Shown piece by piece: positions 1 to 8,294 of a stretch of 64,000 nt of DNA. Numbering within the stretch: position 1 is the stretch's first letter; each line of letters opens with the position of its first letter. Under the pieces are notes generated by a model. That model worked only from the letters and a program-made list of their open reading frames with translations. It was not told the DNA's origin and did not search any database. The stretch spans positions 3,782,001 to 3,846,000 of the forward strand of contig OZ220224.1 of NCBI GenBank assembly GCA_964291485.2. The letters are read 5' to 3'. This DNA comes from Kistimonas sp964291485. Lineage in GTDB: Bacteria > Pseudomonadota > Gammaproteobacteria > Pseudomonadales > Endozoicomonadaceae. The translations under genes and the position numbers were made by a program.

Positions 1-1393
1 TCGTTGTACGGCTGTAGACAGAAAGATGGGCTGAACCTGATTGTTCATCTGCCAACAGCCCATTCACCTGGGTCAAGTCAGCTTCGGACAGAACTCCGAC
101 AGAACGCTTCAGGCGCAATGTATTCAGGATGTAGCCGTAACGAGCTCTGGCGTATTCACTCCGTGCAAAGAACAGATCACGCTCTGCATCCAGCACCGAG
201 AGACTGGTGGTGAGACCGGAGGAAAAACCGACACGCTTTGCCTCAACAGCCAGTTCGTAGGACTCAACAGACTTGGCCAGCGATTCCACCTTGGCAATAT
301 CGGTGATAACGCCGTCAAACGCTGATAGCGTCTGACGCTTGACCGCACGCTGTTCCAGTTCCTGTTCCTGCATGGTGCGACTCAGGAGATCCGTTGCTGC
401 CCGCACGCGAGATGACACCAGACCACCCGAGTAGATCGGAATATTCAGCGATACCGTCGCTGCAGTGGTCGTTACTTCACTACCGCCACCGTAGAGTGAA
501 CCCTGGGTGTCGTTATTGTTGTAACTGATATCCAGGTCGAGCGTAGGATAGTGCCCACCTTTCAGGCTTTTCACCTCTTCTCTGGCCGCTTCTACCGCAT
601 ACGTCCGAATCTTCAGCTCCGGGTTATACTCCAGCGCCGTACTAAGCCATTCATCCGTACTGGCAGGCTCTGGTGACGCCATCGGCACCGCCTCTTTCAG
701 CAATGCCAACGATGCCGGTGTACTGCCCGTCAGCTCACTGACCATTTCCATGCTGTCTTTGAGGCGTGTACGAATTTCCAGCGCACGAGCTTTGGTCTGC
801 AGGTAGCGGGCCTGTGCATCAAGGAAATCGGTCTCACGAGCCAAACCATCTTTCCGCTTGACTTCGATCAACTCAAAGTGCTGTTTGACCGCTTTCTCTT
901 CCGCCGCGATATAGGTGTTTTCTTCATGAACCGCGAGGGCGGAAAAATAAGCTTCAGCCGTTCTTAACAGAAGATCTTGTTCCAACGCCGCAAGCTCAGC
1001 CTGATAGCGTTCATTTTGTGCTTCAGCCTGACGCAATCTCGCCCAGTTGCTATAGCTATAAACGGACTGGGTAATGGAAAGGGTATATTCGTCCGTCGGA
1101 TAACTGGTAGAACCAGAACCAAATACCTGGTTATCGGAGCTTTTAATATCCTGCTTGTTTTCCGTGCGGCTCACATTGAACGATACGGTAGGCAGTAAAG
1201 TCGAACGCGCCTGGGTATAGCCTTCCACATCGGCACTGAACTGATGGATCCCGGCAAGATAGGTAGGATCATTCGTGAGCGCCTGCTGGTAGATACCCGA
1301 CAGATCTTCAGCCTGGGCTACGCCAACACCGGCCAGCAACAGAGCCGCAACCCGAATCGCACCTGTGGTTTTTCGCCATTTGGCATTGTTCAT
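1..1393 (-). CDS. tolC: TolC family outer membrane efflux/secretion channel, C-terminus cut by window edge
   Basis: Outer-membrane channel of the TolC family, the exit duct of type I secretion and multidrug efflux systems. The minus-strand frame is open from the ATG at 1393 to the window edge (464 codons) and starts with a signal peptide (MNNAKWRKTTGAIRVAALLL, cleaved after AQA), then EDLSGIYQQALTNDPTYLAG, the usual TolC opening. Two repeat halves follow, rich in Ala, Glu, Leu and Arg as expected of the periplasmic helical barrel; the segment SLNIPIYSGGLVSSRVRAA is the conserved strand-helix transition of the second half. An AAAGGGAG sequence lies about 9 nt upstream of the start. The last part of the protein is missing (E. 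coli TolC is 493 aa). It could serve the type I ABC/HlyD pair at 38.6-41.7 kb, but nothing in the sequence links them. Confidence 0.93.
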   Translation of the reverse strand, partial: MNNAKWRKTTGAIRVAALLLAGVGVAQAEDLSGIYQQALTNDPTYLAGIHQFSADVEGYTQARSTLLPTVSFNVSRTENKQDIKSSDNQVFGSGSTSYPTDEYTLSITQSVYSYSNWARLRQAEAQNERYQAELAALEQDLLLRTAEAYFSALAVHEENTYIAAEEKAVKQHFELIEVKRKDGLARETDFLDAQARYLQTKARALEIRTRLKDSMEMVSELTGSTPASLALLKEAVPMASPEPASTDEWLSTALEYNPELKIRTYAVEAAREEVKSLKGGHYPTLDLDISYNNNDTQGSLYGGGSEVTTTAATVSLNIPIYSGGLVSSRVRAATDLLSRTMQEQELEQRAVKRQTLSAFDGVITDIAKVESLAKSVESYELAVEAKRVGFSSGLTTSLSVLDAERDLFFARSEYARARYGYILNTLRLKRSVGVLSEADLTQVNGLLADEQSGSAHLSVYSRTT

Positions 1394-1894
1394 TGTGCCA
1401 ATCGCTCCCTTTGCCGGCGGCAAAATCATTATTATTTTGTGTGACACTGTTATCAATTTTTGATAATTCTACGCGCTATCGAATTTAAGGCGCAAATCTA
1501 ATTTATTTAACCCTTCACAAAGAAAGGTTAAATAAACACTCTGGCATTCTTAACCCATTATTCCTGAACAAGCATTCAATTAAACCACTATATTTCTGCA
1601 CTTTATTGATGCACCTTGAAACAATAATGTGACACTGTGATGAATCAATGGCTGGATCACTCTACGTCTGATTAATTTCCATCATTAGACGTCTGTTAAC
1701 GTTTATTTAACTAGTTTATATCGCTATCAACATCTAATACATGCCCCACCCCGATATCTCGTTACATAACAACGTACATTTCGCGCTTTGGCTCTATCGC
1801 CTGCTGGTTTAGAATGCGCGGTTTTATTCGCCATCATTACCGTGAAGGATCCTGCCGATCCGGTGGCTGCTTAGTACAAGAGAGGCTGTTTTTC
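1394..1894. other. AT-rich divergent intergenic region between tolC and rimO
   Basis: About 500 bases without a convincing gene, between the divergently transcribed tolC and rimO. It must hold both promoters. I see a 7-bp inverted repeat at 1450-1466 and an 11-bp direct repeat, TGTGACACTGT, at 1440-1450 and 1628-1638. The open frame of rimO runs back to 1814 but that part has no family resemblance, so it is left out of the gene. Confidence 0.5.
1450..1466. promoter_or_regulatory. Operator-like inverted repeat upstream of tolC
   Basis: TTATCAA-TTT-TTGATAA, a perfect 7-bp dyad with a 3-nt spacer, about 57 bp upstream of the tolC start codon. Its size and position fit a dimeric transcription factor site. 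No specific regulator is identified. The adjacent TGTGACACTGT (1440-1450) recurs at 1628-1638. Confidence 0.35.
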
Positions 1895-3232
1895 ATGTCC
1901 ACAGAATCCCCCAAGGTCGGTTTTGTCAGCCTGGGCTGCCCGAAAGCCCTGGTCGACTCTGAGCGCATCCTGACCCAGCTGAAGCTGGACGGCTATGACG
2001 TCGTCAACAGCTACGAGGGCGCCGATGTCGTGGTGGTGAATACCTGTGGATTCATCGACGAGGCCAAGCAGGAATCCCTGGACGCCATCGGTGAAGCCAT
2101 CAAGGAAAACGGCAAGGTCATTGTGACCGGCTGTATGGGCAAAGATGAGAACAGCATCCGCACCGTACATCCGAGCGTTCTGAGTGTCACCGGCCCTCAC
2201 GCCTATGAAGAAGTTGTAGGCGCCGTGCACGAGTGGGTACCGCCCTCAAAAGAACACAATCCTTTTGTAGACCTGGTTCCTCCACAGGGTATTAAACTGA
2301 CTCCTCGCCACTACGCCTACCTGAAAATATCAGAAGGCTGTAACCACAGCTGCAGCTTCTGCATTATTCCAGACCTGCGCGGCAAACTGGTCAGTCGTCC
2401 TTCCGGTGATGTACTGGAAGAAGCCGAGCGCCTGGTCGATGCCGGTACTCGTGAGTTGCTGGTTGTTTCTCAGGACACCAGTGCCTACGGCGTGGACCTG
2501 AAATACCGTACCCACTTCTGGCAGGGCCAACCGGTGAAAACACGCCTGAAAGAACTGGCCACCGAACTGGGTCGTCTGGGTGCCTGGGTGCGCCTGCACT
2601 ATGTTTATCCTTACCCCAATGTGGATGATTTGATACCACTGATGGCAGAAGGCCTCGTTCTGCCTTATCTGGATATTCCGCTACAGCACGCCAGCCAGCA
2701 GACACTAAAGACCATGAAGCGTCCGGCCCACTCTGAGAATACACTGGCACGCATTCAGAACTGGCGAAAGATCTGCCCAGAAATTGCCCTGCGCTCCAGC
2801 TTTATCGTTGGCTTCCCCGGTGAAACCGAAGATGACTTCCAGCAACTGCTTAACTTCCTGGAAGAGGCACGACTGGAACGGGTAGGTTGCTTCAAGTATT
2901 CCGCTGTGGATGGCGCCCGTGCCAATGCTTTGCCAGGCGCAGTTCCGGAAGCAGTGAAAGAAGAGCGTTGGGAACGCCTGATGGAAGTCCAGCAACGCAT
3001 CAGTGCAGAAAAACTACAGGAAAAAGTGGGTCGTCAGATGCAGGTACTGGTTGACGGCACCAATGAAGACGGCGATGTCTTTGGTCGCACGTATGCCGAT
3101 GCGCCGGATATTGATGGTGTTGTCTGGCTGGAGAACGGTCAGGGCCTGCAACCCGGTGACCTGACAGATGTGGAAATCTTTGATGCTGACGAGTATGACC
3201 TTTATGCCCGTCCAGCACCCAGAGACGAATAA
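1895..3232 (+). CDS. rimO: Ribosomal protein uS12 (Asp89) methylthiotransferase RimO
   Basis: Radical-SAM methylthiotransferase that adds a methylthio group to the conserved aspartate of ribosomal protein S12. The 445-aa product matches the family length (E. coli 441). The N-terminal MTTase domain has the three cluster cysteines C15, C51 and C80; the radical SAM motif CNHSCSFC (C149, C153, C156) binds the second 4Fe-4S cluster; the C-terminal 65 residues form a TRAM domain. I chose the ATG at 1895 because family homology begins at MSTESPKVGFVSLGCPK and AGAGAGG lies about 10 nt upstream. A longer frame from 1814 adds 27 unrelated residues. The gene stands alone and diverges from tolC. Confidence 0.97.
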   Translation: MSTESPKVGFVSLGCPKALVDSERILTQLKLDGYDVVNSYEGADVVVVNTCGFIDEAKQESLDAIGEAIKENGKVIVTGCMGKDENSIRTVHPSVLSVTGPHAYEEVVGAVHEWVPPSKEHNPFVDLVPPQGIKLTPRHYAYLKISEGCNHSCSFCIIPDLRGKLVSRPSGDVLEEAERLVDAGTRELLVVSQDTSAYGVDLKYRTHFWQGQPVKTRLKELATELGRLGAWVRLHYVYPYPNVDDLIPLMAEGLVLPYLDIPLQHASQQTLKTMKRPAHSENTLARIQNWRKICPEIALRSSFIVGFPGETEDDFQQLLNFLEEARLERVGCFKYSAVDGARANALPGAVPEAVKEERWERLMEVQQRISAEKLQEKVGRQMQVLVDGTNEDGDVFGRTYADAPDIDGVVWLENGQGLQPGDLTDVEIFDADEYDLYARPAPRDE

Positions 3233-3265
3233 CACTCAACACCGAAAATACTGAACTTTTCCTAC

Positions 3266-3293
3266 AGGGATTCCCGCTCAGGTGAGAATCCCT
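3266..3293 (+). terminator. Hairpin downstream of rimO
   Basis: 8-bp inverted repeat AGGGATTC / GAATCCCT with a 12-nt loop, starting 34 nt after the rimO stop. No T-run follows, so it is only a candidate terminator or an mRNA 3'-end stabiliser. Confidence 0.3.
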
Positions 3294-3431
3294 ACCCCTA
3301 AAAAACGTCATTGGTTATCTATTTTTTTAAGACTACCAAGTTATGAGCAGCATATTCCTTATGACTGCAAACTATTATCAGAAGTAATGCCCTTCCTCAT
3401 ATACTGAACAATGAACATGGAGGGAACCATT

Positions 3432-3683
3432 ATGACAATAAAAGACCATCCGCATCCGGGCTTGATTTTGTCCAGATTCCTCGCTCGACGTTACATCACC
3501 GTAGGTGATCTCTGTACCCAGATGGACATCCAGTCCAGCCATATTGAAAGCGTGTTACATGGCCGAAGGCGAATGGGCGCCCTGTTTGCTCACCGGCTCT
3601 GCCAGGTAATCGGTGGAAAACCTCAGATCTGGATGAGACTGCAAAAACGTTACGACAATACCCGGCAAAATCCTTTACCCTGA
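3432..3683 (+). CDS. HigA/VapI-type XRE helix-turn-helix antitoxin-like regulator, without an adjacent toxin
   Basis: Small DNA-binding protein (83 aa) of the HigA/VapI branch of the XRE family. It shows the typical start HPGLILSRFLARRYITVGDL, a helix-turn-helix around residues 25-50 and the family's C-terminal GGKPQIWMRLQKRYD. The start at 3432 is preceded by GGAGGG at 7 nt; an upstream ATG at 3411 lacks such a site. In HigBA modules higB normally precedes higA, but the 200 bp upstream hold no toxin frame, so this looks like an orphan antitoxin or a stand-alone regulator. A hairpin at 3699-3720 probably ends the transcript. Confidence 0.8.
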   Translation: MTIKDHPHPGLILSRFLARRYITVGDLCTQMDIQSSHIESVLHGRRRMGALFAHRLCQVIGGKPQIWMRLQKRYDNTRQNPLP

Positions 3684-3698
3684 TTATTTATAGACATA

Positions 3699-3720
3699 AA
3701 GGTGGCCTTCCAGCCACCTT
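3699..3720 (+). terminator. Probable intrinsic terminator after the HigA-like gene
   Basis: 8-bp perfect stem AAGGTGGC / GCCACCTT with a 6-nt loop, 15 nt after the stop codon and followed by GTTTCC. The T-tract is short, so termination may be partial. Confidence 0.6.
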
Positions 3721-3856
3721 GTTTCCACCTTAAAACATTTTTCCTTTGTTATAAAAAAAAACACTAATAATTAAGCCAAAGGTATTAGTTACCCACTGGA
3801 ACCCTCATGTTAATTTGATAACAACCAAAATAAAAACAACACAAATGAGGAACCCA

Positions 3857-4621
3857 ATGAAAGCGATTAAACGATTAACACATCATTTCAAACACAAGCA
3901 ATCAGGCACGGCAAAGCCCAGCCGTTATACAAAAAGCAAAACAGGCTGCCATTATTGCCAGCAGGCGGGTGTTATTCAATTTACGTATTGGCCAGTAGCA
4001 ACTCAAACCGTCTCGTGCCGTACCATTTCAATGTATCCAGTCGTCCCGATATCGCCAACGTGCTACGTATCGCCAGGCGCCAGTGTCATTTTTAGCAATG
4101 GACAATGGGTTCACAATCAATCGAGCCGTCCTATCTACGCCACACAGGTTATGCCCTATACAGGCTATGCAAAACCAGCATCGCTCTCTCTTCGCAGGCA
4201 ACCTGATAGAACACCCCGGTCAATACCAAGTCCGCCATCTCCACCTCTAAGCACAAGTGAATCCGGCACCTCTCCCAGGCCAACTCTTGGCCACAGAATA
4301 ACGCCACCTGCTACTCGCCCGAAAGCGGAAGCCTTGCCAACGCTGTCAAAAGAAGAGCAGGACTTCGTCGATATATTGAATGACTACGTGGCATTTCATA
4401 ACAAGCAAAGTGAGAACATCCAAAATCATAATCTGCTTGAATATATAGAAACACCCACAAATAAAGAATACTGCCAAAACATGAATTTCATAGTGAAGTT
4501 AAAATTAACACTTTCAAAATACAAAACAGCCATTCAATCCAGTGCCATGGAAAACCATTATTACGATAAAATAAGCAAAGATTTAATAAAGAAATTCGAA
4601 CCCGACAATTTTGCGGTATAA
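3857..4621 (+). CDS. Unknown protein with Pro/Ser-rich linker
   Basis: I do not recognise this 254-aa protein. The N-terminus is basic (MKAIKRLTHHFKHKQ), followed by a segment with CHYCQQ and two more cysteines, a Pro/Ser/Thr/Arg-rich linker (about residues 115-170, e.g. PSPPSPPLST) and a lysine/asparagine-rich, probably helical C-terminus (TLSKEEQDFVDILNDYV onwards). No signal peptide or membrane segment is evident. The start at 3857 has TGAGGAA 5-6 nt upstream; alternatives at 3815 and 3845 lack a better site. Base composition is more AT-rich than rimO or the gcv genes, consistent with accessory DNA. The disordered linker is common in secreted effectors, but there is no direct evidence for secretion. 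Confidence 0.6.
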   Translation: MKAIKRLTHHFKHKQSGTAKPSRYTKSKTGCHYCQQAGVIQFTYWPVATQTVSCRTISMYPVVPISPTCYVSPGASVIFSNGQWVHNQSSRPIYATQVMPYTGYAKPASLSLRRQPDRTPRSIPSPPSPPLSTSESGTSPRPTLGHRITPPATRPKAEALPTLSKEEQDFVDILNDYVAFHNKQSENIQNHNLLEYIETPTNKEYCQNMNFIVKLKLTLSKYKTAIQSSAMENHYYDKISKDLIKKFEPDNFAV

Positions 4622-4656
4622 ACACACACAAGCAGCTTTAATTAACGACTTTAATA

Positions 4657-4698
4657 GCCTCGAAGATCAAACAACCTAAGTCATTTGATCTCCGGGGC
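4657..4698. terminator. Hairpin between convergent genes
   Basis: Perfect 8-bp stem AGATCAAA (4664-4671) / TTTGATCT (4684-4691), extended by GCC/GGC at its base. It lies between the unknown plus-strand gene ending at 4621 and gcvP ending at 4734, so it may serve both directions. There is no strong T-run. Confidence 0.4.
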
Positions 4699-4733
4699 GT
4701 CTTTAACTAACAGGTAACCATCAGACTATTACT

Positions 4734-7628
4734 TTAGTCCTGATAACTCTCCACCGGTGGGCAGCTGCACATCAGGTGACGGTCACCGTAGACGTTATCG
4801 ACACGGTTAACCGACGGCCAGAACTTGCTACGTGCAACACTCGGTACCGGATAAGCCGCTTCTTCACGGGTGTAGGGACGATCCCACGCGTTATCCAGAA
4901 TATCCGCCAGGGTGTGCGGCGCTCTTACCAGCATGTTGTTTTCGGCATCCAGCTCGCCATTTTCCACCCGGGCGATCTCGTGACGGATCTGCGCCATGGC
5001 TTCGATGAAACGATCCAGCTCGGCCTTGGACTCACTTTCTGTCGGCTCAATCATCAGCGTACCCGCTACCGGGAAGCTCATGGTCGGTGCATGGAAACCG
5101 AAGTCCATCAGACGCTTGGCGATATCTTCCTCGGTGATACCACTGGCAGCCTTGAGCGGACGAATATCGATGATGCACTCGTGCGCAACGCGACCATTCC
5201 GACCGGTGTACAGCACCGGATAGTACTCAGCCAGTTTCTTCGCCAGGTAGTTGGCGTTCATCAGGGCAACGGCGGTGGACTTACGGATACCTTCACTGCC
5301 CATCATGCGGATATACGCCCACGGAATCGGCAGGATGGAAACGGAGCCCCATGGCGCAGCGCTGATTGCGGTACTTTCCAGATTCGGTCCATCCAGTTTG
5401 ATAACGCTGTGGTTGGCCACGAAAGGAATCAGGTGTTTCTTGATACCGATCGGTCCCATACCCGGGCCACCGCCGCCGTGAGGAATGCACAGGGTCTTGT
5501 GCAAGTTCCAGTGGGACACATCCGCACCAATTTCCGCCGGCTTGGAGACACCCACCTGGCCATTCATGTTGGCGCCATCCATGTACACCTGGCCACCGTT
5601 GGCGTGGATGATGTCACAGATTTCCCGGATACCTTCTTCGTACACACCATGGGTGGACGGATAGGTGATCATCAGCGCAGCGAGCTTATCCTTCATGTCT
5701 TCGGCTTTCTGCTTGAGATCGGCGACATCAACGTTGCCCTTCTCATCACAGGCCGTGACCACAACCTTCATACCCGCCATCGCCGCAGACGCCGGGTTGG
5801 TACCGTGCGCAGACGCCGGAATCAGGCAGATATTACGATGTCCTTCACCGATGCTTTCCAGGTAGTTACGGATCGCCATCAGGCCCGCGTACTCGCCCTG
5901 GGCGCCTGAGTTCGGCTGCATGCTCACCGCATCAAAGCCGGTGATGATTTCCAGGTATTCTTCCAGCTCACGGATCATCTGGCGGGTGCCTTCAGACTGC
6001 TCGACCGGCACGAACGGGTGCATACGGCCCAGCTCCGGCCAGGTTACCGGCAACATTTCAGTGGTGGCGTTGAGCTTCATGGTGCAGGAGCCCAGCGGGA
6101 TCATGGAATGATTCAGAGCCAGGTCGCGGTCTTCCAAGCGCTTGATGTAGCGCAGCATCTCGGTTTCAGAGTGATAGCTGTTGAAAACCGGATGGGTCAG
6201 GATGGCATCTTCACGCACCAGTTCCGCAGGAATAGAAGCGGAACCTTTTGAGGTGATCTGGCTGTCCAGAGTATCCACGTTGAGACTGTGGCCTTCGCCC
6301 AGCACGATATCCCACAGGCTGACAATATCGTCACGGGTGGTGCATTCATCCAGGCTGATGCTCAGGCGGTTGTCTTCGAAGACACGCAGGTTAACCTGGC
6401 GGGCATCGGCACGCGCCAGGATGGCGGCCTTGTCCTTCACCTGCAGGGTGATGGTGTCGAACCAGGTATCGTTCTGCAGGATAACGCCTTTGGCTTTCAG
6501 GCCGGCTGCAAGGATATCGGTCAGACGATGGATGCGGGTCGCAATATTCTTCAGCCCTTCCGGACCATGGTAAACCGCATAGAAAGAGGCCATGTTGGCC
6601 AGCAGAACCTGGGCAGTACAGATGTTACTGGTCGCCTTCTCACGACGAATGTGCTGCTCACGGGTCTGCATCGCGAGGCGGTAGCCCTTGTTGCCACGCT
6701 GGTCGATGGAGACACCGATCACCCGGCCAGGCAGGGAGCGCTTGTGTGTTTCGCTGGTTGCAAAGAAAGCCGCGTGCGGACCACCGTAGCCCATGGGCAC
6801 ACCGAAACGCTGTGCACTGCCCAGTACGACATCAGCGCCCAGGGAACCCGGTGATTTCATCAGGATCAGGCTCATGATATCGGCCACGACAGACACGATA
6901 CACTTCTGTGCCTGCAGATCTGCGATCAGGCTCTGGGGGTTGCGGATCTCACCATAAGTATCGGAGTAGGCAAGCAGCGCACCGAAGCTGTCGTGGTTAA
7001 CCGCTTCAGAGGCAGGCCCCACGATGATATCTACATCAAAACCCTTGGCGCGGGTTTTCACCACGTCAATGGTTTGCGGATGGCAGTTTTCATCGATATA
7101 GAACAGATTGCTCTTCTTGTTCTTGGAGACACGGCGCGCCAGACCGAGGGCTTCACCAGCGGCGGTGCCTTCATCCAGCAACGAGGCGCTGGCCAGGTCC
7201 AGACCGGTCAGATCCATGGTCAGTTGCTGGAAGTTCACCAAGGCTTCCATCCGGCCCTGGGCGATTTCAGGCTGATAAGGGGTATAGGCGGTATACCAGC
7301 CCGGGTTCTCCATGACGTTACGCAGAATCACCGTCGGTGTCAGGGTATCGTGGTACCCCATACCGATAAAGCTGCGATACATCTTGTTCTTCGCCAGCAT
7401 GTTCTTCAGGTAGGCCAGGGTTTCCGTTTCCGTATGGGCTTCACCCACCTTCGGTGCCTCGGCCTGCAGAATGCTGCCGGGGATGGTGTTGTCGAGCAGC
7501 TCTTCCAGGGAGCCCAGGCCGAGTTCGGCCAGGATTTCCGCCGTCTCCTGTTCACCGGGACCGATATGACGACGGATAAATTCGTTCTTGTTTTCCAGAT
7601 CCTTCAGGGACGCATGTTCAGCAGTCAT
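4734..7628 (-). CDS. gcvP: Glycine dehydrogenase (decarboxylating), P-protein of the glycine cleavage system
   Basis: PLP-dependent P-protein that decarboxylates glycine and passes the aminomethyl group to lipoylated GcvH. The product is 964 aa, close to the family norm (E. coli 957), in the long single-chain form with both halves. The PLP lysine lies in SHWNLHKT near residue 700, followed by the glycine-rich loop HGGGGPGMGPIG. The N-terminus FIRRHIGPGEQE is typical. I take the ATG at 7628; a GTG two codons upstream is possible. It is the last of the three gcv genes, but 220 bp separate it from gcvH, including a terminator-like hairpin at 7665-7694, so it may be attenuated or have its own promoter. 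Confidence 0.97.
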   Translation of the reverse strand: MTAEHASLKDLENKNEFIRRHIGPGEQETAEILAELGLGSLEELLDNTIPGSILQAEAPKVGEAHTETETLAYLKNMLAKNKMYRSFIGMGYHDTLTPTVILRNVMENPGWYTAYTPYQPEIAQGRMEALVNFQQLTMDLTGLDLASASLLDEGTAAGEALGLARRVSKNKKSNLFYIDENCHPQTIDVVKTRAKGFDVDIIVGPASEAVNHDSFGALLAYSDTYGEIRNPQSLIADLQAQKCIVSVVADIMSLILMKSPGSLGADVVLGSAQRFGVPMGYGGPHAAFFATSETHKRSLPGRVIGVSIDQRGNKGYRLAMQTREQHIRREKATSNICTAQVLLANMASFYAVYHGPEGLKNIATRIHRLTDILAAGLKAKGVILQNDTWFDTITLQVKDKAAILARADARQVNLRVFEDNRLSISLDECTTRDDIVSLWDIVLGEGHSLNVDTLDSQITSKGSASIPAELVREDAILTHPVFNSYHSETEMLRYIKRLEDRDLALNHSMIPLGSCTMKLNATTEMLPVTWPELGRMHPFVPVEQSEGTRQMIRELEEYLEIITGFDAVSMQPNSGAQGEYAGLMAIRNYLESIGEGHRNICLIPASAHGTNPASAAMAGMKVVVTACDEKGNVDVADLKQKAEDMKDKLAALMITYPSTHGVYEEGIREICDIIHANGGQVYMDGANMNGQVGVSKPAEIGADVSHWNLHKTLCIPHGGGGPGMGPIGIKKHLIPFVANHSVIKLDGPNLESTAISAAPWGSVSILPIPWAYIRMMGSEGIRKSTAVALMNANYLAKKLAEYYPVLYTGRNGRVAHECIIDIRPLKAASGITEEDIAKRLMDFGFHAPTMSFPVAGTLMIEPTESESKAELDRFIEAMAQIRHEIARVENGELDAENNMLVRAPHTLADILDNAWDRPYTREEAAYPVPSVARSKFWPSVNRVDNVYGDRHLMCSCPPVESYQD

Positions 7629-7664
7629 TCGCACATTCCAGCCAATTAACCAATGCCATTAATA

Positions 7665-7694
7665 ACAAAGCCCCGACAGTCGTCGAGGCTTTGT
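7665..7694 (-). terminator. Terminator- or attenuator-like hairpin between gcvH and gcvP
   Basis: 8-bp perfect stem ACAAAGCC (7665-7672) / GGCTTTGT (7687-7694), with a further CGA/TCG pair inside. Read in the gcv direction it is followed by TATTAATGG. Lying only about 37 nt upstream of the gcvP start, it could reduce gcvP transcription relative to gcvT and gcvH. Confidence 0.5.
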
Positions 7695-7723
7695 ATCCCT
7701 ACCAGTCAATCACTACCATCGCT

Positions 7724-7745
7724 GATCCCGGTCAACGGCTGCCCT
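7724..7745 (+). repeat. Copy 1 of a short dispersed element, in the gcvH-gcvP spacer
   Basis: Contains CCCGGTCAACGGCTGCCCT. A 20-of-22 match is at 52841-52862, upstream of the cystine-type ABC transporter. Both copies are intergenic. Function unknown. Confidence 0.45.
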
Positions 7746-7755
7746 GTGGACAGAC

Positions 7756-7819
7756 GTTCTCTATCACTTTCATCTAACCATCTCCCCGTCAGGGCGATGG
7801 AAGCATCAGGACAGAGAAC
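7756..7819. other. Dyad-rich structured element in the gcvH-gcvP spacer
   Basis: Outer stem GTTCTCT (7756-7762) / AGAGAAC (7813-7819) encloses a second stem CCATC (7778-7782) / GATGG (7796-7800). It could fold as an RNA leader or small RNA on either strand. The conserved CCGAAG core of glycine riboswitches is missing on both strands, so I do not call it a riboswitch. Confidence 0.35.
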
Positions 7820-7848
7820 CGGATTACGCATGGCGGAGAACCAGCCTC

Positions 7849-8241
7849 TTACTCTTCAGATTCGCACAGTTCTGCGTAAGCGTCTGCATCCAGCAGTTCA
7901 GACAGCTCACCTTCGTCGCTGGGCTTCAGGCGGAAGAACCAGCCTTCACCATAGGGCTCGGAGTTCACCAGCTCAGGGGCCTCTTCCAGCGCTTCGTTAA
8001 TCGCCACAACTTCACCTGATAGCGGCGCGTACAGGTCAGACGCCGCTTTTACAGACTCAACCACACCGGCTTCATCGTTCGCGCTGACTTCGGAGCCCAC
8101 TTCCGGCAATTCAACAAACACCACGTCGCCGAGCGATGCCTGGGCATGATCGGTGACACCGATGGTGACGGTGCCATCCTCTTCCATGCGGATCCATTCA
8201 TGCGATGAGACATAGCGCAGTTCAGAAGGAATGCTGCTCAT
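7849..8241 (-). CDS. gcvH: Glycine cleavage system H protein (lipoyl carrier)
   Basis: Lipoyl-carrier H-protein that shuttles the aminomethyl intermediate between GcvP, GcvT and lipoamide dehydrogenase. At 130 aa it has the family length. The lipoylated lysine is K65 in GVVESVKAASD, and the C-terminal GWFFRLKPSDEGEL is conserved. The ATG at 8241 has AGAGGA about 9 nt upstream. It lies 53 bp downstream of gcvT and is probably co-transcribed with it. Confidence 0.97.
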   Translation of the reverse strand: MSSIPSELRYVSSHEWIRMEEDGTVTIGVTDHAQASLGDVVFVELPEVGSEVSANDEAGVVESVKAASDLYAPLSGEVVAINEALEEAPELVNSEPYGEGWFFRLKPSDEGELSELLDADAYAELCESEE

Positions 8242-8294
8242 TAATCCAATCCTCTAGCTTTACGTTACCTGACAGAATTCGAGCCACTCAGGTG

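Noticed and set aside
1814..1894. N-terminal extension of RimO
   Set aside because: The 27 extra residues do not resemble the family, and a ribosome-binding site lies before the ATG at 1895.
4776..5909. 377-codon plus-strand frame opposite gcvP
   Set aside because: It lies wholly within the gcvP coding sequence; its composition is typical of a shadow frame (many His, Arg, Val, Gly) and no family is recognised.
7640..7848. Glycine riboswitch in the gcvH-gcvP spacer (AGGACAGAG seen on the plus strand)
   Set aside because: The conserved CCGAAG core and the paired GGAGAG/CTCTC elements are missing on both strands, and the motif faces away from gcvP.
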